A DNA stretch of 64,000 nt from Celeribacter baekdonensis B30 (GTDB lineage: Bacteria; Pseudomonadota; Alphaproteobacteria; Rhodobacterales; Rhodobacteraceae). The stretch's first letter is position 1. Each line of letters starts with the position of its first letter. A model generated the notes under the pieces. It was not told where the DNA came from and made no database searches. It saw nothing but the letters and a program-made list of their open reading frames with translations. The position numbers and the translations under genes are program-made. Of the stretch, positions 8,107 to 15,915 are shown in pieces. Location: the NCBI RefSeq assembly GCF_000299875.1, contig NZ_AMRK01000013.1, positions 35,830-99,829 of the forward strand, read 5' to 3'.

Positions 8107-9552
8107 ATGTCCTACCAAATAAATTCCCTTTTCAGTCGCCGATCTTTTCTTGCAGCCTCCTTAGCGGGCATCGGCGCTACGGCATTCGGAAGGCCCTTGC
8201 GCGCCGAGCCGCAAATCCGCAGCTTTTCGCTGCGCCCCGCGCCGGGACAGGCAAGGCTGGTCCCAGAACCTTATCCCGCAACCCCCGTTTGGGGCTTCAA
8301 CGGTCAGGTTCCCGGCCCGGAGCTACGGGTTCGGCAAGGCGATCGGCTGCGCATCGTCGTCACAAACGGTCTGGACGAGGAAACCACCGTCCATTGGCAC
8401 GGACTTCGTCTGCCGAACGCGATGGACGGGGTTCCACACCTAACGCAGAAGCCGATCGCACCCGGAGAAACCTTCACCTACGAGTTCGACGCGATCGATG
8501 CCGGGACTTTCTGGTATCACCCGCACCAGCGCAGTTTCGAGCAGGTCGGACGTGGGCTGGCCGGACCGCTCATCATCGACGAAACCAACCCGCCGCGGGT
8601 CGACCGCGATGTCACCTGGCTGCTTGACGACTGGCGGCTGACACAGGACGCGGCGATTGCGGATGACTTCGGCGCATCCATGGACATGAGTCATGCGGGC
8701 CGTCTGGGCAATACTGTCACGATAAATGGGCGTGTTCCCGATGTCTTCGTGGTGCGGCAAGGCGAACGTATCCGGTTGCGGCTGATCAATGCCGCCAACG
8801 CCCGCATCTTCGCGCTCGACTTCGGCGACCTTTCCGCGCGCATCATTGCGCTCGACGGCCAGCCGATCACCCCGCACGCCGCGCCTGACGGTGTCGTGGT
8901 TCTGGGCCCGGCGATGCGTGCCGACATAATGCTCGATTGCCCTGCCGACCCGGGAACCACGCTTCAAATCGTCGACCGCGCCTATCGCGATAATGAATTC
9001 AACCTGCTGGATGTCGTCTTTGACGACACGCCCTTGCGTGCCGCGCCGCCGGAATGGGAAATTGCCCTTCCAGCCAATCCGCTTGTCGAACCTGATCTGA
9101 ACGCGGCCCGTCGTCACGAAATCCTGTTCACCGGGGGCATGATGGGAGCAATGGTCGAGCGCCAGATGGGCCTGAGCCAGTCAGGCAGCATGATGGGCGG
9201 AATGATGGGTGGCGTTGTGGGCGGCGGCATGTGGTTCGTCAATGGCGTTGCGGCCGAAGGGCACATGCTCGATCCCTTCCTGACATTGGAGCGCGACGCG
9301 AGCCATGTCCTCCACATGACGAACGCCACGGCGTTCGACCATCCGATCCACCTGCACGGCCACTCCTTCCGCGTCATCAGCCGCGATGGCGTTCGGACCG
9401 AATTCCGTGAATGGCAGGACACCGTGCTGATCGCGCCGCGCGAGCAGGTCGAAATCGCCCTGGTCGCCGACAATCCCGGAGACTGGATGTTCCATTGCCA
9501 CATCCTCGAGCACCAGGCGGCCGGGATGATGGGCGTGATCCGCGTCGCATGA
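8107..9552 (+). CDS. Multicopper oxidase (three-domain, CueO/CopA-like)
   Basis: Periplasmic oxidase of 481 residues, probably oxidising Cu(I) or another metal. Tat signal SRRSFLAASLAG. All four copper motifs are present: HWHGLRLPNAMDG, WYHPHQ, HPIHLHGHSF and FHCHILEHQAAGMM, so the type 1 site is in domain 3. A Met-rich insertion (SGSMMGGMMGG) lies near residue 365, where CueO-like enzymes bind Cu(I). The ATG at 8107 opens the signal peptide; the frame extends to 7990, but that part is not protein-like. The stop overlaps the next start. Confidence 0.9.
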   Translation: MSYQINSLFSRRSFLAASLAGIGATAFGRPLRAEPQIRSFSLRPAPGQARLVPEPYPATPVWGFNGQVPGPELRVRQGDRLRIVVTNGLDEETTVHWHGLRLPNAMDGVPHLTQKPIAPGETFTYEFDAIDAGTFWYHPHQRSFEQVGRGLAGPLIIDETNPPRVDRDVTWLLDDWRLTQDAAIADDFGASMDMSHAGRLGNTVTINGRVPDVFVVRQGERIRLRLINAANARIFALDFGDLSARIIALDGQPITPHAAPDGVVVLGPAMRADIMLDCPADPGTTLQIVDRAYRDNEFNLLDVVFDDTPLRAAPPEWEIALPANPLVEPDLNAARRHEILFTGGMMGAMVERQMGLSQSGSMMGGMMGGVVGGGMWFVNGVAAEGHMLDPFLTLERDASHVLHMTNATAFDHPIHLHGHSFRVISRDGVRTEFREWQDTVLIAPREQVEIALVADNPGDWMFHCHILEHQAAGMMGVIRVA

Positions 9553-10499
9553 GCAGGGGAGCATGCAGATTGAAGTCGATTGAGATTGAATTTCGGCCAG
9601 ACCGGCGCAAGGTACTCACCGCGGCACTCAGTATCGGCGTCGCTTCGATGTTGCCGGGGTTCGCACTCGCGGCGAGCGATGGTGATCCAGCGGCACTTGC
9701 CTTTGATGGTGATACCATCCTGCTGGCGAGAGGAGGGCTGTTCGTCAGTGATAATGGCGGCCGGACTTGGACCGCGGCAGAGACACCCGGAAAAGTGCTG
9801 TCGCTGGCGACCCATCGCGACCGGCCCGGACTTGTGGTTGCGGGGCTGGCCGAGGGCGGTGTCAGCATTTCCGAAGACGGGGGCGCTTCGTGGCGTATCT
9901 TTGAAGCTAGGCTGCCTGACGGAGAAATCACTGCCGTTGCTATCGCCTCGCGGAACCCGGACATGATCTATGCCTCGCTTCGCGGCGACGGGTTGTGGAA
10001 GAGCGAAGACGCCGGTGCAACCTGGTCGCTCGCCATGGACCGCCCCTGGCTCGACGACGCAGAGCGCGATCCTCTTGCTCTGGCTTCGGTCGAGCTTGAA
10101 ACCGGCATGGGCGGGATCTGGATCTATGCGGGCACCGAAGTTGGCCTAACGCGGGTGCCCGATTGCTTTTGTCGCTGGCAGGACGTGCAGCCAGGCAACG
10201 CGATGGACGCATTGGTTGCGGGTGAAGCCCCACCGTCCGAAGCGCCATTGCCTGGAGGTGAACCGATCCTGTCGCTGGCCAGTGCCCCCTCGGCGCCGGA
10301 AGTGATGTACGCCGCGCTGCCCTCGGGCCTCTGGGCATCGCAGGACGGCGGAGTCATCTGGCAAAAGCGGGCCAGCAAAGCTGCGACCGCTGTTGCGGTT
10401 CATCCAAGAGACGAGACCTACATCGCTGCCCTGTTGGGCGGCATCTTGAAAATCAGCCGTGACGGCGGCGCAACTTGGATCGAAACAGGAGAACAATGA
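9549..10499 (+). CDS. Exported Asp-box (BNR-repeat) beta-propeller
   Basis: 316 residues with a Tat-like signal (RRKVLTAALSIGVASMLPGFALA). At least five Asp-box turns are visible (SDNGGRTW, SEDGGASW, SEDAGATW, SQDGGVIW and SRDGGATW), giving a sortilin/YCF48-like propeller. Such folds assist assembly of metalloproteins or bind partners; no catalytic motif is seen. The ATG at 9549 overlaps the oxidase stop. A TTG at 9570 with AGGGGA before it is an alternative start. Tight coupling suggests it serves the oxidase, which is inference. Confidence 0.75.
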   Translation: MSRGACRLKSIEIEFRPDRRKVLTAALSIGVASMLPGFALAASDGDPAALAFDGDTILLARGGLFVSDNGGRTWTAAETPGKVLSLATHRDRPGLVVAGLAEGGVSISEDGGASWRIFEARLPDGEITAVAIASRNPDMIYASLRGDGLWKSEDAGATWSLAMDRPWLDDAERDPLALASVELETGMGGIWIYAGTEVGLTRVPDCFCRWQDVQPGNAMDALVAGEAPPSEAPLPGGEPILSLASAPSAPEVMYAALPSGLWASQDGGVIWQKRASKAATAVAVHPRDETYIAALLGGILKISRDGGATWIETGEQ

Positions 10500-10993
10500 T
10501 GGAGAAAATGATGCAGAGAAGAAACGCGCTTGGCCTGATTGGCAGCGGCATTGTCGGAATGGTGGGCCTGTCCACATCGGCCTGGGCGCAAGCGACAGGC
10601 GATATGGCGTCCGATTTGGCGGGCAACGAAAGGCAGATCACCATCTGGCGCGATCCGGGCTGCGGCTGCTGTGATGCCTATGGGGATTATCTCGAAGAAC
10701 ACGGCTTTACCGTTACGCGTGTGGATGACCGCGACTTCGACAAACGCTCGGTCGAAGTCGGTGTGCCCGCCCAGGGCATCGGCTGCCACCTGGCCGAGAT
10801 CGACGGCTACTATGTCAGCGGTCTCGTCCCCGTCGACATCATCGATCGGCTGCTGGAAACCCGTCCGGCGATAACGGGTATCACCTTGCCGGGAATGCCC
10901 GCGAACGCGCCGGGCATGGCTGCGGTCAAGTCAGGCACGCTAAGGACCTACGCCTTTGGCCCAGACGGAATTTCAATTTATGCCGATGAATAA
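10496..10993 (+). CDS. DUF411 periplasmic metal-binding protein
   Basis: 165 residues with an export signal ending near AWAQA. The DUF411 signature is clear: a thioredoxin-like start with GCGCCDAYGDYLEEHGF, then GCHLAEIDGYYVSGLVP. The family recurs in copper-resistance clusters and is thought to bind copper in the periplasm; its chemistry is not settled. CAGGAG lies before the ATG at 10496, which overlaps the previous stop. A second DUF411 gene lies at 18742. Confidence 0.85.
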   Translation: MMEKMMQRRNALGLIGSGIVGMVGLSTSAWAQATGDMASDLAGNERQITIWRDPGCGCCDAYGDYLEEHGFTVTRVDDRDFDKRSVEVGVPAQGIGCHLAEIDGYYVSGLVPVDIIDRLLETRPAITGITLPGMPANAPGMAAVKSGTLRTYAFGPDGISIYADE

Positions 10994-11507
10994 AGGGCCG
11001 AAAGATCGATCGGCGAAGTGTGCGGTCAGGCGGTCAGTGCACCTCGCTGCCCTAGTGTCCGCGCTCGCGACCACCGGCGTTGTGGTGCTGGCCCAATCGG
11101 AACCGGTTGACCCGCGTGTCGAGGGACTGACGTTTTTGGGAGAGCCCGTGCTCGCATCCCAGGTCATGGCAGGGCAACAGCTTTATGCGGACAACTGCGC
11201 CAGTTGCCATGGTGCCAGCCTCGAGGGTCAGCCCGATTGGCGTCGTCGTCTTGACACAGGAAGAATGCCGGCCCCGCCGCATGATGACTCAGGCCACACT
11301 TGGCACCATTCAGACCGCATGCTTTTTCAGATCACTAAAGGCGGGGTCGGGGCCGTCGTGCCGGGATACGAGAGCGACATGCCGGCCTTCGGAGAGGATC
11401 TGACAGACGCAGAGATCGCGGCTATCCTCGTCTACATCAAGAGCACCTGGCCTGAGCGACAACGTGAGTTCCAAGCCGAAGTTTCGGCCAATGACACGGG
11501 CGGGTGA
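10986..11507 (+). CDS. Monohaem cytochrome c
   Basis: 173 residues with an N-terminal membrane or signal helix and one haem site (CASCH, with GASLEGQPDWR after it). Distal features GHTWHHSDRMLF and DMPAFGEDLTDAEI (the Met ligand) are typical of class I cytochromes linked to multicopper oxidases. It overlaps the DUF411 gene by eight bases, so they are translated together. The ATG at 10980 is an alternative start. Close relative of the cytochrome at 58937, which also follows an oxidase. Confidence 0.87.
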   Translation: MNKGPKDRSAKCAVRRSVHLAALVSALATTGVVVLAQSEPVDPRVEGLTFLGEPVLASQVMAGQQLYADNCASCHGASLEGQPDWRRRLDTGRMPAPPHDDSGHTWHHSDRMLFQITKGGVGAVVPGYESDMPAFGEDLTDAEIAAILVYIKSTWPERQREFQAEVSANDTGG

Positions 11508-11706
11508 AGATCGACAGGGTGTCAGGATAGTATCTTTCGACCAAAACCGATCCACCGGGGGATCAATTCGGCAAATCTGTCCTACTCCGCCCCCTGACTC
11601 CCGCTTTACCACGCTAATTCGGACCTGACCTGGTTGGCCGTTAACCCGCCCGCAAGGCAAGCATGTGCTACCAGGGTCGCGTGCATGCGTTCACGAAAAT
11701 TTACCC

Positions 11707-11737
11707 TTGAACCTCTAGCCACTAGAAGTCCTATCTA
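11707..11737 (+). promoter_or_regulatory. MerR-family promoter, CCTCTAG-type dyad
   Basis: The -35 TTGAAC (11707-11712) and -10 TATCTA (11732-11737) are separated by exactly 19 bases. The spacer region carries CCTCTAG-CCA-CTAGAAG (11712-11728; one mismatch in the dyad). A long 19-bp spacer with a central dyad is the hallmark of MerR-type activation. It precedes the L,D-transpeptidase at 11799. The rest of 11508-11798 shows no gene. Confidence 0.75.
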
Positions 11738-11798
11738 GTCGACGAGAATCTATATCGTTCTTGCCATTGATTGCCGGTGGGAACCGAAAGGGTACGAC

Positions 11799-12461
11799 AT
11801 GCTGACAAGACGACACTTTATTCAAACGACAACAGCGCTCTTTTCGGCGACTGTGGCCAACCCTGTGTTTGCCGATAGCTGGCCCACCGAGGCTCAGAAG
11901 GCTGAATGGGACGCGCAAGTCAGCCCGCCCGGCTTCGATCCGGCCACGTCAAACCCTTGGGGACTACACCCACGTTTCTTGCCTCAGCGTGTGGACGCGA
12001 AGGACGGCCTCGTGCCGGGAGACATCCATGTCGATGCGGTCGCGCGGTATCTCTACCACATTGAGGAGGGTGGAACCGCGATGCGCTACGGCGTGGCGAT
12101 CGCGCGGGGCAACCTCTACGAGCCGGGTGTTTATAACATCAAGCGCAAGGTCAGGTGGCCGCACTGGACGCCAACACAAAACATGATCGAACGCGATCCC
12201 GTGAACGCACAATGGGCCGATGGGATGGAACCAGGGCCGGAAAACGCTCTCGGGTCACGGGCGCTCTATCTCTATGTCGGTGATCGCGACACCTATCTTC
12301 GGATACAAGGCACACCCTATCCGAGAAGCATCGGCGGTCGTGCGAGTTCGGGTTGCGTGCGGATGGTTATGGCACACATCAACGAGCTTTATCCGAACGT
12401 CGAGATCGGATCGATAGCACATCTTTATTCGGCTGAGGCTAGCGTTACCGCGAGAAGTTGA
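11799..12461 (+). CDS. L,D-transpeptidase (YkuD domain), catalytic His replaced
   Basis: Exported protein of 220 residues (Tat-like TRRHFIQTTTALFSATVA). The YkuD domain spans about 75-215. The nucleophile is C186 in ASSGCVRM. The His that normally sits in the IHGT motif before it is Gln170 (RIQGTPYP; codon CAA at 12306), so the usual Cys-His pair is incomplete. The family crosslinks peptidoglycan 3-3 or attaches lipoproteins. It is preceded by a MerR-type promoter, so it is probably metal-induced. Whether it is active, altered or acts as a binding protein cannot be read from sequence. Confidence 0.82.
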   Translation: MLTRRHFIQTTTALFSATVANPVFADSWPTEAQKAEWDAQVSPPGFDPATSNPWGLHPRFLPQRVDAKDGLVPGDIHVDAVARYLYHIEEGGTAMRYGVAIARGNLYEPGVYNIKRKVRWPHWTPTQNMIERDPVNAQWADGMEPGPENALGSRALYLYVGDRDTYLRIQGTPYPRSIGGRASSGCVRMVMAHINELYPNVEIGSIAHLYSAEASVTARS

Positions 12462-12508
12462 ATGAGGTAATTAACTCTCAGCGCATTGATGTGACGTGCG
12501 GGTCGTCG

Positions 12509-12793
12509 TCACACTTCCCGCGCGACGCAGATAGGGTTGCCGTTCGCCGTGCGCAGCGGCAGCAAGGTCGTTTCAACGGGGCCGCTGTGTTCGTACCAGT
12601 AGCACCCGTCCTCGGGCACCAAGCGCGCGGTTGAAACATCCTGATTCGGGGCAGCCATTGCAATCACGGCTTCGGGAACGTTGCCCCGCCGGTCTGCCGA
12701 GTCGCCCGGTCCAGTCGGCTGGATTGCGCACCCGGCCGTAAGAGACAGCGCCACTGCAACAATTATTTTTTGCTTCAGCATCAAAACCCGCAT
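12509..12793 (-). CDS. Small lipoprotein of unknown function
   Basis: 94 residues. The signal peptide ends in a lipobox (LTAGC, Cys at about residue 21). The mature part ends with CYWYEHSGPVETTLLPLRTANGNPIC. The start at 12793 has AAAGGA upstream; the frame runs to 12973 but that part is unlikely to be translated. It is a plausible client of the island's lipoprotein-processing enzymes. Divergent from zntA. Confidence 0.65.
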   Translation of the reverse strand: MRVLMLKQKIIVAVALSLTAGCAIQPTGPGDSADRRGNVPEAVIAMAAPNQDVSTARLVPEDGCYWYEHSGPVETTLLPLRTANGNPICVAREV

Positions 12794-12912
12794 CAAGCTT
12801 CCTTTCGTGTCTGTTTTTCTTTGCATCGGCTTTTCATGCCTCAAGGCGTGATGGAGCCGGTCGCCGCATCCTCTAGCAATAAAGCAAACTGAAATACCAC
12901 CGTATTTTGCTC

Positions 12913-12943
12913 TTGAAGCTCTAGCTACTGTAGGGGTTATGTC
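12913..12943 (+). promoter_or_regulatory. MerR-family promoter before the Zn/Cd ATPase
   Basis: TTGAAG (12913-12918) and TATGTC (12938-12943) are 19 bases apart, with an imperfect dyad GCTCTAG-CTA-CTGTAGG between. The predicted transcript would begin about 25 bases before the ATPase start at 12976. It belongs to the CTCTAG class together with the sites at 11707 and 23410. Confidence 0.72.
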
Positions 12944-12975
12944 ATGGTAAAGCACCCGAATCCAGAGGTCCATTC

Positions 12976-15330
12976 ATGCCGTCCGACACCCATCGTCACG
13001 ACCACGATCACGCCGAAGATGCCCAGACAAGCGGCGGCAGCTGCTGCGGGGGCGCCGGAACGTGCGGCGACATCGTTCCGACGACGCCCGCGCCATCGGG
13101 CGGGCGCAGTTTTCAGGTATCCGGCCTCGATTGTGCCGAGGAGGTAGCAATCCTGAACAAGGTGGTCGGTCCGAAGATCGGTGGAGCCGAGCATCTCGCG
13201 TTCGACGTGATCAATGGACGGATGACTATTCTCGACAGCGCCAGCAGTGTATCGGACGGCGAAATTGCAGAACTGGTGGCAAGCACCGGCATGACCGCCA
13301 AGCCCTGGGATGCCGAGAACGCGTCGGTCGACCAGGCGGCCCATCTTGCAAGACAGCGGCTGTTTACGGCGCTCAGTGGAGGCTTCTGGGCCGCGGGATT
13401 TCTGTGGCACATCATCGAGACCGGCATGGGCGGGGCGCTCGGCCTCTTCGCGGGTCACGGCGAAGCGCCGATGCCACTGGTCGAGGCAGGGCTGTTCGCG
13501 GTTGCGATCCTGTTCGGTGTCTGGCTCGTGGCACCCAAGGCATGGTCGTCCGCTCAGCGGCTGTCGCCCGACATGAACCTGCTCATGGTGGTCGCCGTGG
13601 CCGGTGCCATCGGGCTTGGCGAATTTTTCGAGGCGGCGACAGTCGCGTTCTTCTTCTCGCTCTCGCTCTACCTCGAAAGCTGGAGCGTCGGGCGTGCGAG
13701 GAATGCGGTTTCAGCTCTGCTCGACCTGGCGCCGCCGACGGCAAGAGTTCTTAATGATGACGGCTCAGAAGCGGACGTTCCGGCTTCTGCGGTTGCTATC
13801 AACGCACGTTTCGTCGTGCGCGGCGGAGACCGCATCCCATTGGATGGTGAGGTTGTCGATGGGGCAGGGGCCGTCGATCAGGCGCCAATCACCGGAGAGA
13901 GTGCGCTGGTCCCAAAGGAACGGGGCGACGAAGTCTATGCCGGTACGATCAACGGCGAAGGCACACTGACGGTGCGCGCCACGAAGGCCGCCTCGGATAC
14001 CGTGTTGGCCAAGATCATCCGCATGGTCGGTGACGCCCATGCCCGCCGCGCGCCGGTGGAGCAGTGGGTGGCGAAGTTCGCCTGCATCTACACGCCTATC
14101 GTCATGGCGCTCGCCATCGCAATTGCCCTGCTGCCGCCGCTCATTTTCGGTGGAGCCTGGGATTATTGGTTCTACAATGCACTCGTGCTGCTGGTGATCG
14201 CCTGCCCATGCGCTCTGGTCATCTCGACTCCTGTCTCCATCGTCGCGGCGCTCACCGCTTCGGCGCGGGCGGGCGTACTCATCAAGGGTGGTGCCTATGT
14301 CGAGGCACCGGGTCGGACCACCGCGCTGGCCATGGACAAGACCGGCACAATCACAATGGGCGAGCCCGAAGTGGCGGCGGTGCATCCGCTGGGCGGGGCT
14401 TCGGCGCAAGATCTGATGACCCTCGCCGCTGGGCTGGAGGCACGTTCCTCGCATCCCTTGGCGCGCGCCATTCTTGCGCGGGCAGAAGCCGACGGCATCA
14501 AGGTATCCGCCGCGGAAGATACCCGAACCGTTCCGGGCAGGGGACTTGAAGGACGCACAGACGGCCGGTCGATCTGGCTGGGGTCGGACCGGTTTGCCGC
14601 GGAGAAGGGTTTCGGCGACGCCATTCCGAAGGATTTGCGCGACCGCATCGAAGGGGCTGGCAGCACCCTTGTTGCCGTGGGCGACGACACCGGTGTCACC
14701 GGCATCTTGGAATTGCGCGACCGTATCCGCCCGGATGCCAAAGGCATCGTGGCGCAGCTCCACGCGCAGGGTGTGAAGACCATCGTCATGCTGACCGGTG
14801 ATAACGAGCGGACAGCGCACGCTGTTGCAGCCGAGGTCGGCATCGACGAGGTCCGTGCCGAGCTTCTGCCCGAAGACAAGGTGACTGCCATCGAAGAACT
14901 GGTCGAAACGCATGACATGGTGGCCATGATCGGCGACGGGGTCAACGACGCCCCGGCCATGGCGCGCGCGCATTACGCCATCGCAATGGGTGCCGTTGGT
15001 TCGGACGCGGCAATCGAGACGGCGGATATAGCCCTGATGACCGACGATCTCGGCAAGGTGCCTTGGCTGATCGGTCATTCGCGCCGGACAATGTCGATCA
15101 TTCATCAGAACATCGGTATTTCCTTGGCGACCAAGGGCGTTTTCGTTGTCGCTACCGCGTTCGGACTGGCATCGATGTGGGGCGCGATTGCAGCCGACGT
15201 AGGAGTGTCATTGCTGGTGGTGGCCAATGCCCTGCGCCTGCTGAACAGCCAAGAGGCCAAGGCGCCGCCGTCCGGCGGTGAGCAGGTTGGCCCACAGATG
15301 GCAAAGGCCGCGCTTGCCCACGGACATTGA
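12976..15330 (+). CDS. zntA: Zn/Cd/Pb-exporting P1B-type ATPase (ZntA/CadA-like)
   Basis: Inner-membrane metal exporter of 784 residues. The N-terminus is His-rich (HRHDHDH) and Cys-rich (GGSCCGGAGTCGD), followed by an HMA-like domain with GLDCAEE, where CAE replaces the usual CxxC. Membrane metal site CPC (IACPCALVIS), phosphorylation site DKTGT, SHPLARAI in the nucleotide domain, and [13 protein letters not shown] motif with a degenerate HMA domain fits group P1B-2 (Zn, Cd, Pb). It lies behind a CTCTAG-type MerR promoter, consistent with control by the ZntR/CadR-like protein at 23546. Confidence 0.88.
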   Translation: MPSDTHRHDHDHAEDAQTSGGSCCGGAGTCGDIVPTTPAPSGGRSFQVSGLDCAEEVAILNKVVGPKIGGAEHLAFDVINGRMTILDSASSVSDGEIAELVASTGMTAKPWDAENASVDQAAHLARQRLFTALSGGFWAAGFLWHIIETGMGGALGLFAGHGEAPMPLVEAGLFAVAILFGVWLVAPKAWSSAQRLSPDMNLLMVVAVAGAIGLGEFFEAATVAFFFSLSLYLESWSVGRARNAVSALLDLAPPTARVLNDDGSEADVPASAVAINARFVVRGGDRIPLDGEVVDGAGAVDQAPITGESALVPKERGDEVYAGTINGEGTLTVRATKAASDTVLAKIIRMVGDAHARRAPVEQWVAKFACIYTPIVMALAIAIALLPPLIFGGAWDYWFYNALVLLVIACPCALVISTPVSIVAALTASARAGVLIKGGAYVEAPGRTTALAMDKTGTITMGEPEVAAVHPLGGASAQDLMTLAAGLEARSSHPLARAILARAEADGIKVSAAEDTRTVPGRGLEGRTDGRSIWLGSDRFAAEKGFGDAIPKDLRDRIEGAGSTLVAVGDDTGVTGILELRDRIRPDAKGIVAQLHAQGVKTIVMLTGDNERTAHAVAAEVGIDEVRAELLPEDKVTAIEELVETHDMVAMIGDGVNDAPAMARAHYAIAMGAVGSDAAIETADIALMTDDLGKVPWLIGHSRRTMSIIHQNIGISLATKGVFVVATAFGLASMWGAIAADVGVSLLVVANALRLLNSQEAKAPPSGGEQVGPQMAKAALAHGH

Positions 15331-15393
15331 TCACGCAGCATTTGCAAGGTAACGTGATGTCCATATCAGACCTCACCAAAGAGGCATCGAGCA

Positions 15394-15906
15394 GTGAAGA
15401 CCATCCGATTTCCCCGCCGCGCCGTCCTGTTGGGCGGGTTGGTAGCGTTTCTGTCCGGGTGTGCCAGCAAGTTCCGCAGCTATGACGGACCCGAAGTCAC
15501 CCGTGTTCGGCTTTAAAAGGGACAGCGCTTGCTTGTTCTCGACGGAGCCGATCGCGTCTTGCAAACCTATCCGGTCGGGCTGGGTTTCGCTCCTGAGGGT
15601 CACAAACAATTCGAAGGGGATGGCCGGACTCCGGAAGGAGTTTACACAATCGACAGGCGAAACCCCAACAGCACCTACCATCTTTCGATTGGCATCTCTT
15701 ATCCGAACGAGGCCGACATCGCCTTTGCCGAAGCGCAGGGCCTTTCCCCCGGCGGCGACATCTTCATCCATGGTGGCCCACGCCCCGGCATCGACCCGAC
15801 AAATGTCCGCGACTGGACAGCTGGCTGCATCGCGGTCACGGATCGGGAGATCGAGGACATCTATGCAATGGTGAAGGACGGGACACCTATCCACATCTTT
15901 GCATGA
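15394..15906 (+). pseudogene. L,D-transpeptidase lipoprotein interrupted by TAA
   Basis: Reading from the GTG at 15394 gives a lipoprotein signal (RAVLLGGLVAFLSGCASKF) that runs into the mature domain (YDGPEVTRVRL), then an in-frame TAA at 15514-15516. The same frame continues with KGQRLLVLDG and a complete YkuD domain (IFIHG, then DWTAGCIAVTD with catalytic Cys) to 15906. One codon change would restore about 170 residues. AAGGGA directly after the stop and a TTG at 15529 could allow restart of a 125-residue protein without signal. It is either a recent nonsense mutation or a sequencing error. Confidence 0.75.
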
Positions 15907-15915
15907 CGGTCTTTC

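Noticed and set aside
12900..12910. Eleven bases (CCGTATTTTGC) shared with 3124-3134
   Set aside because: A single short match without dyad conservation at the second place; may be chance.
13765..15105. 446-codon open frame on the minus strand
   Set aside because: It is antisense to the zntA ATPase, which has all family motifs; the translated sequence has no recognisable pattern. GC-rich third positions produce such shadows.
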